NCBI GenBank assembly: GCA_034421015.1
Contig: DAOUKT010000027.1
Location: forward strand, 1 to 64,000
Length of the DNA: 64,000 nt
Origin: DAOUJW01 sp034421015
GTDB taxonomy: Bacteria; Chloroflexota; Dehalococcoidia; Lucifugimonadales; UBA2985
Reading direction: 5' to 3'
In this document: in pieces, positions 16,190 to 24,516 of the stretch
How the letters are laid out: each line of letters opens with the position of its first letter
How positions within the stretch are numbered: the first letter of the stretch is position 1
The notes under the pieces: model-generated
Told to the model about the DNA's origin: nothing
What the model saw: only the letters and a program-made list of their open reading frames with translations
Databases searched by the model: none
Position numbers and translations under genes: made by a program

Positions 16190-17284
16190 TCAGCCCTGCA
16201 CGCTCCGCTCCAGGCTCTCCGACTCGCGCAGCACTCCCGTCAGCGTCAACTCCATCTCCTCCATCTCCAGCGACAGCTCCTGGATGAAAGCGTCGGTGTG
16301 CTGTGTGGCTACGATTGGGTCCTTGAGGCCCGATCCGGTTATGACGCAGACGATCCGCTTTCCGCTGAAGTCCACTCCCTGCTCGCTCAGCTTCATCAGT
16401 CCCGCAACGGACGCGGCCGAGGCCGGCTCCCCGAATATCCCCTCCCTGCCCGCAAGCAGCCTGTACGCGTCGAGGATCCGCTCGTCTGTTACGGCGTCAA
16501 TGACGCCCCCGGACTCGTCCCGGGCCTTCAGGGCCTCCTTCCAGCTGGCGGGGTTGCCAATCCTGATGGCAGAGGCGATTGTGTGAGGCTCCGCCACCGG
16601 CTGCTGTCTCACAATGGGGGCCGCGCCATCCGCCTGGAAGCCCATCATCTTCGGCCTCGTTTCCGCTTTTCCGGCGTCGTGGTACTCCTTGAACCCCCGC
16701 CAGTAGGCCGTGATGTTGCCGGCGTTTCCTACGGGGACAAAGAGGTAGTCCGGCGCGTCGCCCAGGTCGTCCACCACCTCAAAGGCCGCCGTCTTCTGGC
16801 CCTCCAGCCGGTACGGGTTGACCGAGTTTACCAGGGTCACGGGGTGGTCCTTGGTAAAGGTGAGCACCGTGTTGAGCGCCTGGTCGAAGGTGCCGCCGAC
16901 CACCATGATGCGCGCGCCAAAGGCCTGGGCCTGGGCCATCTTGCCCGCCGCCACGTCGCCCTTGGGCACAAGCACGATGGTTGTGAGACCGCAGTAGGCC
17001 CCGTACGCCGCCGCCGATGCGCTGGTGTTGCCGGTGGAGGCGCACATAATCGCCGTGCTGCCGCCCTCAATCGCCTTTGCCACCGCCATCACCATGCCCC
17101 GGTCCTTGAAGGAGCCTGTGGGGTTGCAGCCCTCCAGCTTGAAATAGAGTTCTTCGCAGCCAAGCGCGCTGCCCAGATACCTCGACTTCACCAGGGGCGT
17201 GCTGCCCTCCCCCATGCTGAGCATAGGGGTATCGGGAGTTATCTCCAGAAACTCCCTGTAGCGCCGCATTACCCCTTCTCCCAT
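16190..17284 (-). CDS. thrC: Threonine synthase
   Basis: PLP-dependent beta-family enzyme (364 aa) forming threonine from O-phosphohomoserine. The PLP lysine lies in GCNPTGSFKDRG, with CASTGNTSASAAAYGAYCG and the phosphate-binding VPVGNAGNITAYWRGF further on. Length matches the short ThrC form without the N-terminal extension. The ATG at 17284 is preceded by GGGGGAAGG and starts 23 bases after the hom stop; an earlier in-frame start would overlap hom. Neighbouring hom supplies the substrate precursor; a homoserine kinase (thrB) is not seen in the window. Confidence 0.93.
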   Translation of the reverse strand: MGEGVMRRYREFLEITPDTPMLSMGEGSTPLVKSRYLGSALGCEELYFKLEGCNPTGSFKDRGMVMAVAKAIEGGSTAIMCASTGNTSASAAAYGAYCGLTTIVLVPKGDVAAGKMAQAQAFGARIMVVGGTFDQALNTVLTFTKDHPVTLVNSVNPYRLEGQKTAAFEVVDDLGDAPDYLFVPVGNAGNITAYWRGFKEYHDAGKAETRPKMMGFQADGAAPIVRQQPVAEPHTIASAIRIGNPASWKEALKARDESGGVIDAVTDERILDAYRLLAGREGIFGEPASAASVAGLMKLSEQGVDFSGKRIVCVITGSGLKDPIVATQHTDAFIQELSLEMEEMELTLTGVLRESESLERSVQG

Positions 17285-17306
17285 GCGCAGTCCTTCCCCC
17301 TCAGTC

Positions 17307-18608
17307 CTACTCTTCAACCCGAAGGAAGTTCCCTATCTCCTTCACCACGTCCAGCTTCTCAAGCTCCTGCAGGGCCTGCTGGACGTCCCTCTCCCGGGAC
17401 GGGTGGGTTGTGATGACCAACTCAGCCGTCTGGGCTTGGGGGTCGGCCTCCTTCTGGATGACCGATGCTATGCTTATCTGGAGATTGCCCAGGATGGCCG
17501 CCATCTGCGCCAGCACCCCGGACCTGTCCTGGGCCGTGATTCGGATGTAGTAGCGGGTCACAAGGTCCGATATGGAGCGATGGGTTGTCTCATTGTCCAG
17601 GGGTACGGTCGAAGCGGGCGCTGTGGAGCCGCTCATGCCCCACGCTATCTCCAGGACGTCGCCCAGGACTGCGCTGGTGGTGGGCATTGCGCCTGCGCCC
17701 CGTCCGTGGAAGAGCACGCTGCCTACCAGGTCTCCCTCCATCTCCACTGCGTTGAACACCCCATCCACCTTGGCAAGGGGCGTCTCCTGGGGAATGAGGA
17801 CGGGATGCACCCTGGCCTCCACCTCGGCGCCCTCCCTCTTGGCGATGGCCATGAGCTTCACGGCGTACCCAAGCTCACGAGCGTAGCGGAAGTCGTTGAC
17901 CGTCAGGCGTGAGATGCCTTCCCGGTAGACGCTCTCGTGGCCGACCTTGGTCTGAAAGGCCAGGGAGGCCAGTATGGTCAGCTTGTACGCCGCATCGAAA
18001 CCCTCCACGTCATTGGTGGGGTCGGCCTCTGCGTATCCAAGCTCCTGGGCTTCACGCAGCGCCTGGGGAAAGTCCACGTCCTCGTGGGTCATCTGGGTGA
18101 TGATGTAGTTGGTGGTGCCGTTTATGATTGCGCGCACCGCCCTGATCTCGTTGGCCCTCAGGTCCTTCATCAAGGGCCTGAGGATCGGGATGCCGCCGCC
18201 CACGCTGGCCTCGAACAGGAGCTGCGCCCCCTTGCTTGAGGCGAGGGACAGCAGGGCAGGGCCGTGCTTCGCCATTACCTCTTTGTTGGCCGTTACAACC
18301 GACTTGCCGCCCTGGAGGGCGGCAGTCATGTAGTCCAGGGCCGGCTGCTCGCCTCCCATAACCTCTACGACCACGTCCACGTCCGGGTCGTCCAGAATGT
18401 CCGCGGGGTTGGTGGTAAGAATGTCCCTTGGAGCGCCCTCCGGCCTGGCCTTGTCCAGGTCCCTCACAAGGACGCGGCTGACGTTGATGGGAATGCCGGC
18501 CTGCCTTGAGATGGGGTTGTCCTTCCGGGTCAGGGTGTGGAACACTCCACCGCCGACCACTCCCAGGCCCATCAGCCCCACGTTCATGGCCTTTTTGTTG
18601 GGGTTCAC
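17307..18608 (-). CDS. hom: Homoserine dehydrogenase
   Basis: 433-aa NAD(P)H-dependent enzyme reducing aspartate semialdehyde to homoserine. It has the Rossmann motif VGLMGLGVVGGGVF, the catalytic segment VRAIINGTTNYIITQM and EADPTNDVEGFDAAYK, and a C-terminal ACT domain (from about residue 345, YYIRITAQDRSGVLAQM) for threonine feedback. The frame is open 159 bases further upstream but overlaps the previous gene; GTG at 18608 follows AGGGGG and gives the normal family length. The Shine-Dalgarno overlaps the end of the PPIase gene, so the two are tightly coupled. Confidence 0.94.
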   Translation of the reverse strand: MNPNKKAMNVGLMGLGVVGGGVFHTLTRKDNPISRQAGIPINVSRVLVRDLDKARPEGAPRDILTTNPADILDDPDVDVVVEVMGGEQPALDYMTAALQGGKSVVTANKEVMAKHGPALLSLASSKGAQLLFEASVGGGIPILRPLMKDLRANEIRAVRAIINGTTNYIITQMTHEDVDFPQALREAQELGYAEADPTNDVEGFDAAYKLTILASLAFQTKVGHESVYREGISRLTVNDFRYARELGYAVKLMAIAKREGAEVEARVHPVLIPQETPLAKVDGVFNAVEMEGDLVGSVLFHGRGAGAMPTTSAVLGDVLEIAWGMSGSTAPASTVPLDNETTHRSISDLVTRYYIRITAQDRSGVLAQMAAILGNLQISIASVIQKEADPQAQTAELVITTHPSRERDVQQALQELEKLDVVKEIGNFLRVEE

Positions 18609-18619
18609 ACTGCCCCCTA

Positions 18620-19687
18620 TCAGCCGCCGGAGCCCTGGGGCTGAGAGGTCTGCGCCTCGCGCACCTGCTTGATCAGCCAGTCGTACTGCCAGTCGCACTC
18701 GCCGCCGGCGGACCCGCCTCCGAAGCAGACCTCTATCCGGTGGTTCCCCCGCTCCTGGAATATCCACTGCTGGTAGGCAACGTTCTTCAGGCGTTCCCGC
18801 ATTTCCGTCTCAATGGTCCTGGCGTCGTCCACGTCCGACACCTTGATGAAGTAGGTGAGTTCGCCCAGGTTCACCCCGTCGCTGGTCTCCCCGGGTTGAA
18901 GACTGAAGATGGTCTCGTCCAGAGGCGGGTAGGCCAGCTCCGGGACCCAGCCCAGCTCGCCTCCCTCCACTGCTGTGGTACGGTCTGCCGAAAACTCCTC
19001 CGCAAGAACTGCGAAGTCCTCTCCGGCGTCCAGCCTCTCCGAGATCTCGCTGACCTGCTCAAAGTTCTCGGTTGAGACCACTATCCACGAGATAAGGGCC
19101 TGCTTGCCTATGGTGGGGACCTCCTGGCCCAGAATCTCCGTCAGCTCCTCCCGAAGCAGGTCCGCCTGAACGAGCTTGCGGTGCTCATCCTCCGTGAGGT
19201 TGATCGTCTGCAGGTAGCGTCCGTACTCTTCCGCAAACTCCCTGTCAATCTGGTCTGGAGGCGCATTCTGCAGGTCAGGGGAGTTACCGATGATCCTGTC
19301 CCTGACCTCGCCGTCAATCTCCTCCGGGGTAGCCCGCGCGCCCCGGCCGGGCGCTCCGGCCCTGACAATCTCGTTCTCCTCAAGAAGCTGAAGAACCCTG
19401 AAGGGCTCCACGGAGAGGTTGGGCTGTGCGCCCAGGTCCTGAAGGCCCTTGATGTAGTTGGTCAGGAAACCAAGTGTGTACCTGGTATCGTCAACGCGCA
19501 GAATCACGCTTCTGGGCGGCACAACAAAGTTTGACCAGTAGCCCCAGGCCGGAATGGCCAGGATGAAGATCACCGCAATCACGCCGGCAAAAATGATAGC
19601 CCGCTGCTTGCTGCGCTCCCTCTGCCACTTGGACTGCTGCCGCCTCTGGCTTGGGCGAATCGTTATAGCTTCTCTCTGCCTCGCCAT
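18620..19687 (-). CDS. Membrane-anchored parvulin-type peptidyl-prolyl isomerase
   Basis: 355 aa. A basic N-terminus is followed by one membrane helix (about residues 30-50), a SurA/PrsA-like helical chaperone region, and a parvulin domain at about 205-305 (DFAVLAEEFSADRTTAVEGGELGWVPELAYPPLDETIFSLQPGETSD). It probably assists folding of exported proteins on the outer face of the membrane. The C-terminal tail has two cysteines and is Gly/Ser-rich. It separates rpsR from the hom-thrC pair, with 11 bases to hom. Confidence 0.85.
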   Translation of the reverse strand: MARQREAITIRPSQRRQQSKWQRERSKQRAIIFAGVIAVIFILAIPAWGYWSNFVVPPRSVILRVDDTRYTLGFLTNYIKGLQDLGAQPNLSVEPFRVLQLLEENEIVRAGAPGRGARATPEEIDGEVRDRIIGNSPDLQNAPPDQIDREFAEEYGRYLQTINLTEDEHRKLVQADLLREELTEILGQEVPTIGKQALISWIVVSTENFEQVSEISERLDAGEDFAVLAEEFSADRTTAVEGGELGWVPELAYPPLDETIFSLQPGETSDGVNLGELTYFIKVSDVDDARTIETEMRERLKNVAYQQWIFQERGNHRIEVCFGGGSAGGECDWQYDWLIKQVREAQTSQPQGSGG

Positions 19688-19776
19688 ATCAGTTTCCCTG
19701 CCTGGAACTAAATGGAATCGCCCACAAGACTATGGGCGATATGTCCTGAGCGCGTCATCCGCGTCCGCAAACCGGA

Positions 19777-20070
19777 CTAGGAGGCGCCTTCCCTGCCAAC
19801 CCGAAGATGACCCTGAGAAAAGGGGAGCAGGGCCAGATGCCGGGCCCGCTTGATGGCCGTCGAAAGGGACCTCTGGCATTTGGCGCACGTCCCAGTCTTG
19901 CGTCTCGGCTCCATCCTGGCCCTCTCCGAGACGTAACGGCGAATCCTCCCCAGGTCCTTGTAATCTATTTTGGTGGCGCGGTCCACGCAGAACGAACACA
20001 CCTTGCGCCGGGAGTAAAATCTGGGCCTCCCGCGCCTTCTCTGGCCTCCCTGCCTATACCTGCTAGCCAT
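19777..20070 (-). CDS. rpsR: 30S ribosomal protein S18 (zinc type)
   Basis: 97 aa; binds 16S rRNA with S6 in the platform. The S18 core YKDLGRIRRYVSERARM and TAIKRARHLALLPF is clear. CSFC and CAKC pairs make this a zinc-binding (C+) S18, more typical of Gram-positive-like lineages. N- and C-terminal extensions make it about 20 residues longer than usual. It follows ssb by 36 bases. Confidence 0.95.
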   Translation of the reverse strand: MASRYRQGGQRRRGRPRFYSRRKVCSFCVDRATKIDYKDLGRIRRYVSERARMEPRRKTGTCAKCQRSLSTAIKRARHLALLPFSQGHLRVGREGAS

Positions 20071-20106
20071 TTACTATAACCTCGTTCTTCTGTCGGGGCG
20101 CCCCGC

Positions 20107-20505
20107 CTAGAATGGCAGGGAGTCCTCGTCAAATGGACTTTCTCCAGCGCTCTCTGTGGAACCGGATCCTTCACCGGCGCGGTCCAGAAAAAGCACTCTG
20201 TCTGCCATGATCTCGTTGCTAAACCTGGGCTGGCCGTCCTGTCCCTCCCACCTGTTGCTGCGAAGCCGACCTTCCACGTAGGCCCGTCTTCCCCTGCTGA
20301 GATACTGGTTGCACAACTCCGCCAACTGGTTCCATGCAACGACTCTGAACCACTCCGTCTCCTCGTGCCTCTCTCCCTGGGAGTCTGTGTACCTTCTGTT
20401 GGTAGCTACGCTGAAAGAAGTCACCGGATTGCCGTTGGGAGTGTAACGCATCTCCGGGTCTCCCCCCAAGTTGCCTATTACCATTATCCTGTTCAAGCTG
20501 GCCAT
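20107..20505 (-). CDS. ssb: Single-stranded DNA-binding protein
   Basis: 132-aa OB-fold protein protecting single-stranded DNA in replication and repair. Residues 1-108 form the OB fold (NRIMVIGNLGGDPEMRYTPNG and EWFRVVAWNQLAE); a short linker leads to the acidic tip DEDSLPF, the usual docking peptide for partner enzymes. The linker is shorter than in many SSBs. Its place between rpsF and rpsR is the classic arrangement. Confidence 0.96.
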   Translation of the reverse strand: MASLNRIMVIGNLGGDPEMRYTPNGNPVTSFSVATNRRYTDSQGERHEETEWFRVVAWNQLAELCNQYLSRGRRAYVEGRLRSNRWEGQDGQPRFSNEIMADRVLFLDRAGEGSGSTESAGESPFDEDSLPF

Positions 20506-20533
20506 CTAACTCTCCCTCGCCCTGCCCAACGCC

Positions 20534-21142
20534 TTAGCCTTCCTGCTTATCCGGCTCATCTGCAGCCTCTGCCTCGGGCGCTTCATCGGCTGCAGCAGGC
20601 TCGGCCTCGGCTTCAGGCGCGGTCTCTTCTTCCGTCTCTGCCACGGCCTCAACCTCTGCCGCCGCAACAGGCTCCTCATCGGGCGCCTCAGCAGCAGCAG
20701 CCGTCTCCGTGGACTCTGCCTCAGCCGGCGCTTCTACCTCCGCGGCCTCCGCCGCCGGGGCCTCCTCGGTCGCAGCCGGAGCCTCGGCGGCCACATCGAC
20801 CGGGGCTTCCTCTGCCGCCGGGGCCGGCTGTGGCGGCGTCTCCTTGACCTCAGGAATGGAGTCTATCCTGAGCAGAAGATGCCGCAGAACGTTCTCGGAA
20901 ACTCGCAGGTTGGCCTCAAGCTCGCCTGCTCTCTCCGGTTCAAGCTCCAGGTGAGTGAGGACGTAGTTGCCCTCATTGTGATCTTTGATGGGATAGGCCA
21001 GACGCCTCAAGCCCCCCCATCGCTGTTGTCGTACAACCGTACCGCCGCGCTCCGCAATGTCGTTGTTCACACGATCCAGGGTTGCAGACAGCACCTCGTC
21101 GTCCATCGGGGGCACCACCATCATCAGCTCGTAATACCTCAA
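20534..21142 (-). CDS. rpsF: 30S ribosomal protein S6 with long acidic tail
   Basis: 202 aa, twice the usual ~95-100. Residues 1-97 are a normal S6 (RYYELMMVVPPMDDE, YPIKDHNEGNYVL, LRVSENVLRHLLLRID). The rest is an Ala/Glu/Pro-rich, strongly acidic and presumably disordered tail. The start is probably TTG at 21142: GGGAGAG lies 6 bases upstream and the N-terminus becomes M-RYYEL; another TTG at 21166 would fall almost at the transcription start. First gene of a nine-gene minus-strand run. Confidence 0.92.
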   Translation of the reverse strand: MRYYELMMVVPPMDDEVLSATLDRVNNDIAERGGTVVRQQRWGGLRRLAYPIKDHNEGNYVLTHLELEPERAGELEANLRVSENVLRHLLLRIDSIPEVKETPPQPAPAAEEAPVDVAAEAPAATEEAPAAEAAEVEAPAEAESTETAAAAEAPDEEPVAAAEVEAVAETEEETAPEAEAEPAAADEAPEAEAADEPDKQEG

Positions 21143-21177
21143 ATCGGTCTCTCCCTGTCCAGCCAAATATCTGGCAC

Positions 21178-21206
21178 ATTATAGCACCTGCGTCAAAGAG
21201 GGACAA
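21178..21206 (-). promoter_or_regulatory. Promoter of the rpsF operon
   Basis: On the minus strand TTGTCC (21201-21206), a 17-base spacer and a perfect TATAAT (21178-21183). It lies 36 bases before the TTG start at 21142 and appears to drive rpsF, ssb, rpsR and the genes after them. Confidence 0.75.
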
Positions 21207-21235
21207 TGAATTGCGAGACGAGACGCGAGCCGGCA

Positions 21236-21997
21236 TCAGTCAGGGATTCCAAGCCTTATGCATGTCGACGCTCGCAATGACTCCATATCTTCCACGCAGG
21301 GTGTTACCTGTACCTCTGGAATACCCGCCTTGGGCAGAAGGCGATACTCCACAACTCGGTAGTCGTCTATCAGTGTACGCTCGCCGGTCTCGTCCTCTTC
21401 GTAAACGGCCTGGCGGCGAAGGAGCGGCCTGTCCACAACGTATTCGTAGACATATACAAGCTGAGGCCCGGTAAATGTGGCTGTCCTTGATTCCCAAACC
21501 GCCACGGGCTGCCCTTGCCAGTATGCAGGTTCAACCTCGGTGTACCAGTCACCTACCTTCAAAGGCCACACGAGTCTCAACCAGTCCGGGATGCTGTCGC
21601 CGATGACAGGCCCCTGGGAGAACCAGACCTGCGCGCCTGTGAGCAGGTAGTAGCTGACCATCTGTCCGTCCTCCAATCTGTGCACTCCAACAATTCTGCC
21701 ATCCAAGGCGCGGGTGATGGCCGTGTAGAGGATAATCTCGCCGTTCGAATCCTGGGCGTACCAGTACTCGGACCGGACGGTCTCTGGCGTCCAAAGGGGT
21801 GAGTCCAGCGGGATCTTGTCAGGGTCCGGGCGCTTGTATTCCACGCTGCGGAAATACAGAGTTTGCCCGTCGGTGATTCCGGCCACAAGACGTTCCAGCT
21901 CCTCATCAGCAGTCAGTCTCTCCTCTTGTGACGGCCACAGAAGAACCACGGCTGCCAATATGAGGACAACGCAGACGATAGTAATGCGGCCTCGCAT
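21236..21997 (-). CDS. Membrane-anchored protein of unknown function, paralogue 1
   Basis: 253 aa: a single N-terminal membrane helix (MRGRITIVCVVLILAAVVLL) followed by an extracytoplasmic, beta-rich-looking domain. I recognise no named family. It is clearly related to the divergent neighbour at 22325-23116: GITDGQTLYFRSVEY here versus GISDGQVLYLRSIRY there, plus shared DG-x3-RLEDGQ, VYEYVVDRPLLRR and DYRVVEYRLLP blocks in the same order. The ATG at 21997 is chosen because the upstream codons do not continue the homology. Two cysteines occur near the C-terminus and are not shared with the neighbour. Confidence 0.72.
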   Translation of the reverse strand: MRGRITIVCVVLILAAVVLLWPSQEERLTADEELERLVAGITDGQTLYFRSVEYKRPDPDKIPLDSPLWTPETVRSEYWYAQDSNGEIILYTAITRALDGRIVGVHRLEDGQMVSYYLLTGAQVWFSQGPVIGDSIPDWLRLVWPLKVGDWYTEVEPAYWQGQPVAVWESRTATFTGPQLVYVYEYVVDRPLLRRQAVYEEDETGERTLIDDYRVVEYRLLPKAGIPEVQVTPCVEDMESLRASTCIRLGIPD

Positions 21998-22324
21998 GGC
22001 GGGATTGTAGCATACGGCTGTGGCAGCGCACTTTATGCCCGAGTTCCGCATGAGCATTACCTGGGGATACGATTCAGACCTGCAGATCACATGCCTTCTG
22101 AGACCTTAGCATAAGATGATGTCATGCCGAGAGAATCGCATCGCCTCCGAAATATCGCTGCAATTGTGCAAGGGCAACTACCAAAATGTCGCAAGCATTG
22201 ACAACCCTCTGCGGCGCGTGAGATTTTGCCTGAGTTACGCATTCATTCCAGTGGCAGAGGCAGGCAGGACGTATGGATTCATGGATGCAGAGGGTAAACC
22301 AGATGCTACTGAGGCGAGACTCCC
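21998..22324. other. Intergenic region between divergent paralogues
   Basis: 327 bases with no supported gene or RNA. It must hold the start signals for both divergent genes. It is less GC-rich than its surroundings and contains AT-rich patches around 22100-22135 and 22178-22200, but I see no convincing hexamer pair. Confidence 0.5.
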
Positions 22325-23116
22325 ATGAATAAGGCACAGATTGGCGCCGGTGGGGTCGTGCTGCTGGCCGCGCTCGCCCTGCTCTGGTCCCTTGCCGGTA
22401 CGGGCGCGGATGCCGCCGTCAGCACAACGCCCACCCGGCAGGCCGCGGACGAGCGGCTGAGAATCCTGAAAGGCATCTCGGACGGCCAGGTCCTGTACCT
22501 CCGCAGCATTCGATACGAGGAGCGAAACCCGGCTGCCCTGGGCCTGCCCTGGAAACCGCCGGAGCACACTCGTGAAGAGACGTGGATGGCCCAGGGTGAC
22601 GACGACGCATTCACCACTTACACAACCGTGGTGCGGGACACCGACGGGGAGCTGGTGTCCTATTCCCGTTTGGAGGACGGCCGGCAGGTGGCTACCTGGG
22701 CGGCCACGGGTGACCAGGTCACGGAGTCGGTTGGAGATGAGGAGTCGCTGTCGTGGTGGGTGGTAGGCCTCTGGCAGACCGCCGCCAGTCTGGCGAGTTC
22801 AGGGTATGAACTTGTGGGCACGGGCCGTTGGTACGGACGGCCCTCCGCCATCTACGAGAGTGAGACCACCTACTCTATCAACGTAGGCCATTTCAGCACC
22901 TCCCAGAAGGAGTCCATGGGCCTCGCGCCCGACCAGAAGTCAATCAAGCAGACGGTCATACGCGGCTACGAGTACGTGATCGACAGTCCCCTGCTATACC
23001 GGAACACGGAATGGACAACCGGCGAGAACGGCCTCAGAAGGCTTAGCGGCGACTACAGAATCGTGGAGTACCGCCTGCTTCCCGCCGACGCCCGGATTGG
23101 CCCGTTCGACAGGTGA
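22325..23116 (+). CDS. Membrane-anchored protein of unknown function, paralogue 2
   Basis: 263 aa with an N-terminal membrane helix or signal anchor (about residues 7-27) and an extracytoplasmic domain of unrecognised family. Shared blocks with the divergent gene at 21236-21997 run along most of the length, ending in RGYEYVIDSPLLYRN and DYRIVEYRLLPADA. This copy lacks the C-terminal cysteine-containing tail and has a Trp-rich middle segment (ESLSWWVVGLWQ). The repeated Trp/Tyr-rich strands recall LolA/RseB-like lipid-binding sheets, but that is only an impression. Confidence 0.72.
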   Translation: MNKAQIGAGGVVLLAALALLWSLAGTGADAAVSTTPTRQAADERLRILKGISDGQVLYLRSIRYEERNPAALGLPWKPPEHTREETWMAQGDDDAFTTYTTVVRDTDGELVSYSRLEDGRQVATWAATGDQVTESVGDEESLSWWVVGLWQTAASLASSGYELVGTGRWYGRPSAIYESETTYSINVGHFSTSQKESMGLAPDQKSIKQTVIRGYEYVIDSPLLYRNTEWTTGENGLRRLSGDYRIVEYRLLPADARIGPFDR

Positions 23117-23140
23117 CGCCCGGCCCACCGGCGCCAGGGT

Positions 23141-23305
23141 ACTATCTACAGCGTTGAATGTGGGGCGCGACACCGCTCATACTGAGCCTGTCGAAGTATA
23201 TGAGCGGTGTCGTCCATGTCCGCAGTCTACCCGCTCAAATGGTTCGACCGGCTCACCATGAGCGGGCAAGAAATGGTATTGCGACCAGCGCTGGTATTAC
23301 CTCCG
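23141..23305. repeat. Dispersed palindromic element, copy B
   Basis: Same organisation and orientation as copy A: CTATCTACAGCGTTG, then GGGGCGCGACACCGCTCAT ... ATGAGCGGTGTC, then CCCGCTCAAATGGTTCGACCG ... ATGAGCGGGCAAG, then GCGCTGGTATTACC. It lies immediately upstream of the dnaJ promoter. Confidence 0.75.
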
Positions 23306-23309
23306 CCCC

Positions 23310-23338
23310 TTGGCTCTGGTGGAGCCATAGGGTAGAAT
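23310..23338 (+). promoter_or_regulatory. dnaJ promoter
   Basis: TTGGCT (23310-23315), 17-base spacer, TAGAAT (23333-23338), 35 bases before the dnaJ ATG. The -35 context CCTTGGCTCTG is identical to that in the repeat at 61749-61790. Confidence 0.6.
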
Positions 23339-23373
23339 GTAGGATAGGCTAACGCGGGGTTCCGACAGAGAAG

Positions 23374-24504
23374 ATGACAACCCAGAGAGACTACTACGAA
23401 GTATTGGGCGCCTCCCGGAACTCGTCCCAGGAGGAGATCAGGACCAAGTTCCGCAAACTGGCCCTGGAGTACCACCCCGACAGGAACAAGGACCCGGGGG
23501 CCCAGGAGAAGTTCAAGGAGATCAACGCCGCCTACCAGGTGCTGAGCGACCCGCAGAAGCGCGCCCGCTACGACCGCTTTGGTCACGCCGGAGTGGGAGC
23601 CGGCAACGGTGGCGGTGGCCGCGGCTTCGACGGCGCGGAGACATTCGGCGGATTCGGCGATATCTTCGACGCCTTCTTCGGCGGATTCGGGGCTAGCGGC
23701 CGCAGAGCGCCCATGCCCGGCAACGATCTCCAGACCCACCTCACCCTCTCCTTCGAGGAGGCGGTGTTCGGAGTGGAGAAGGAGATTGACGTGTCCCGCG
23801 TCGAGCTGTGCGGCCGTTGCAGCGGGAACGCCAGCGAGCCGGGAAGCTCCGCCGAGAGCTGCCAGCACTGCAACGGGACGGGGCAGGTCAGACGGGTGCA
23901 GCGCAGCATCTTCGGGCAGTTCTCCCAGGTAGGACCCTGCACCCTGTGCGACGGCGAAGGCAAGATCATCACAAACCCCTGCTCCCAGTGCCGCGGCTCC
24001 GGCCGCGAGCGACGCCGCCGGAAGATGAACGTGAACATCCCGTCGGGTGTTGAGGACGGCACACAGGTGCGCCTGACAAGGGAGGGGGACGCCGGCAGCA
24101 ACGGCGGTCCGGCTGGCAACCTGTACATCGCCCTTCGCGTGCAGCCCCACGAGATTTTCGAGCGCCGCGACTACGACATCCTCTACGAACTGCCTATCAA
24201 CTTCGCCCAGGCAGCCCTGGGAGACGAACTCGAGGTGCCCACCCTGACTGAGCCGGAAGTCCTCCGCATCCCCGAAGGCACCCAGTCCGGCACGGTGTTC
24301 CGCATCAAGGGCAAGGGCGTGCCGTACTCGTCCAAGGGCAGGAGGGGTGACCACCTTGTGACGGTGAACGTCGTCACGCCCAAGTCCCTGGACGAGCACC
24401 AGCGCCAGCTGCTTCAGGAGCTCTCCCTGACCCTGGGCAACGGCTCCAGGGAAGAGAGGGGCTGGTTCGACAAGATCAAGGGCGCCCTTGGGAAGGACTC
24501 ATAG
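23374..24504 (+). CDS. dnaJ: Chaperone protein DnaJ
   Basis: 376-aa type I J-protein that stimulates DnaK ATPase. The J domain holds HPD within LEYHPDRNKDPG (about residue 33), followed by a Gly/Phe region (FGGFGDIFDAFFGGFG) and four zinc-finger modules: CGRCSGN, CQHCNGTG, CTLCDGEG and CSQCRGSG; the first departs slightly from CxxCxGxG. A C-terminal peptide-binding domain follows. dnaK and grpE are not nearby; instead prmA and rsmE follow at once, an arrangement common in Gram-positive-like genomes. Confidence 0.94.
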   Translation: MTTQRDYYEVLGASRNSSQEEIRTKFRKLALEYHPDRNKDPGAQEKFKEINAAYQVLSDPQKRARYDRFGHAGVGAGNGGGGRGFDGAETFGGFGDIFDAFFGGFGASGRRAPMPGNDLQTHLTLSFEEAVFGVEKEIDVSRVELCGRCSGNASEPGSSAESCQHCNGTGQVRRVQRSIFGQFSQVGPCTLCDGEGKIITNPCSQCRGSGRERRRRKMNVNIPSGVEDGTQVRLTREGDAGSNGGPAGNLYIALRVQPHEIFERRDYDILYELPINFAQAALGDELEVPTLTEPEVLRIPEGTQSGTVFRIKGKGVPYSSKGRRGDHLVTVNVVTPKSLDEHQRQLLQELSLTLGNGSREERGWFDKIKGALGKDS

Positions 24505-24516
24505 GGCTTCCTGACC

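Noticed and set aside
18609..18767. N-terminal extension of homoserine dehydrogenase
   Set aside because: It lies within the PPIase gene in another frame and is low-complexity Arg-rich; the GTG at 18608 has a good ribosome-binding site and fits the family start.
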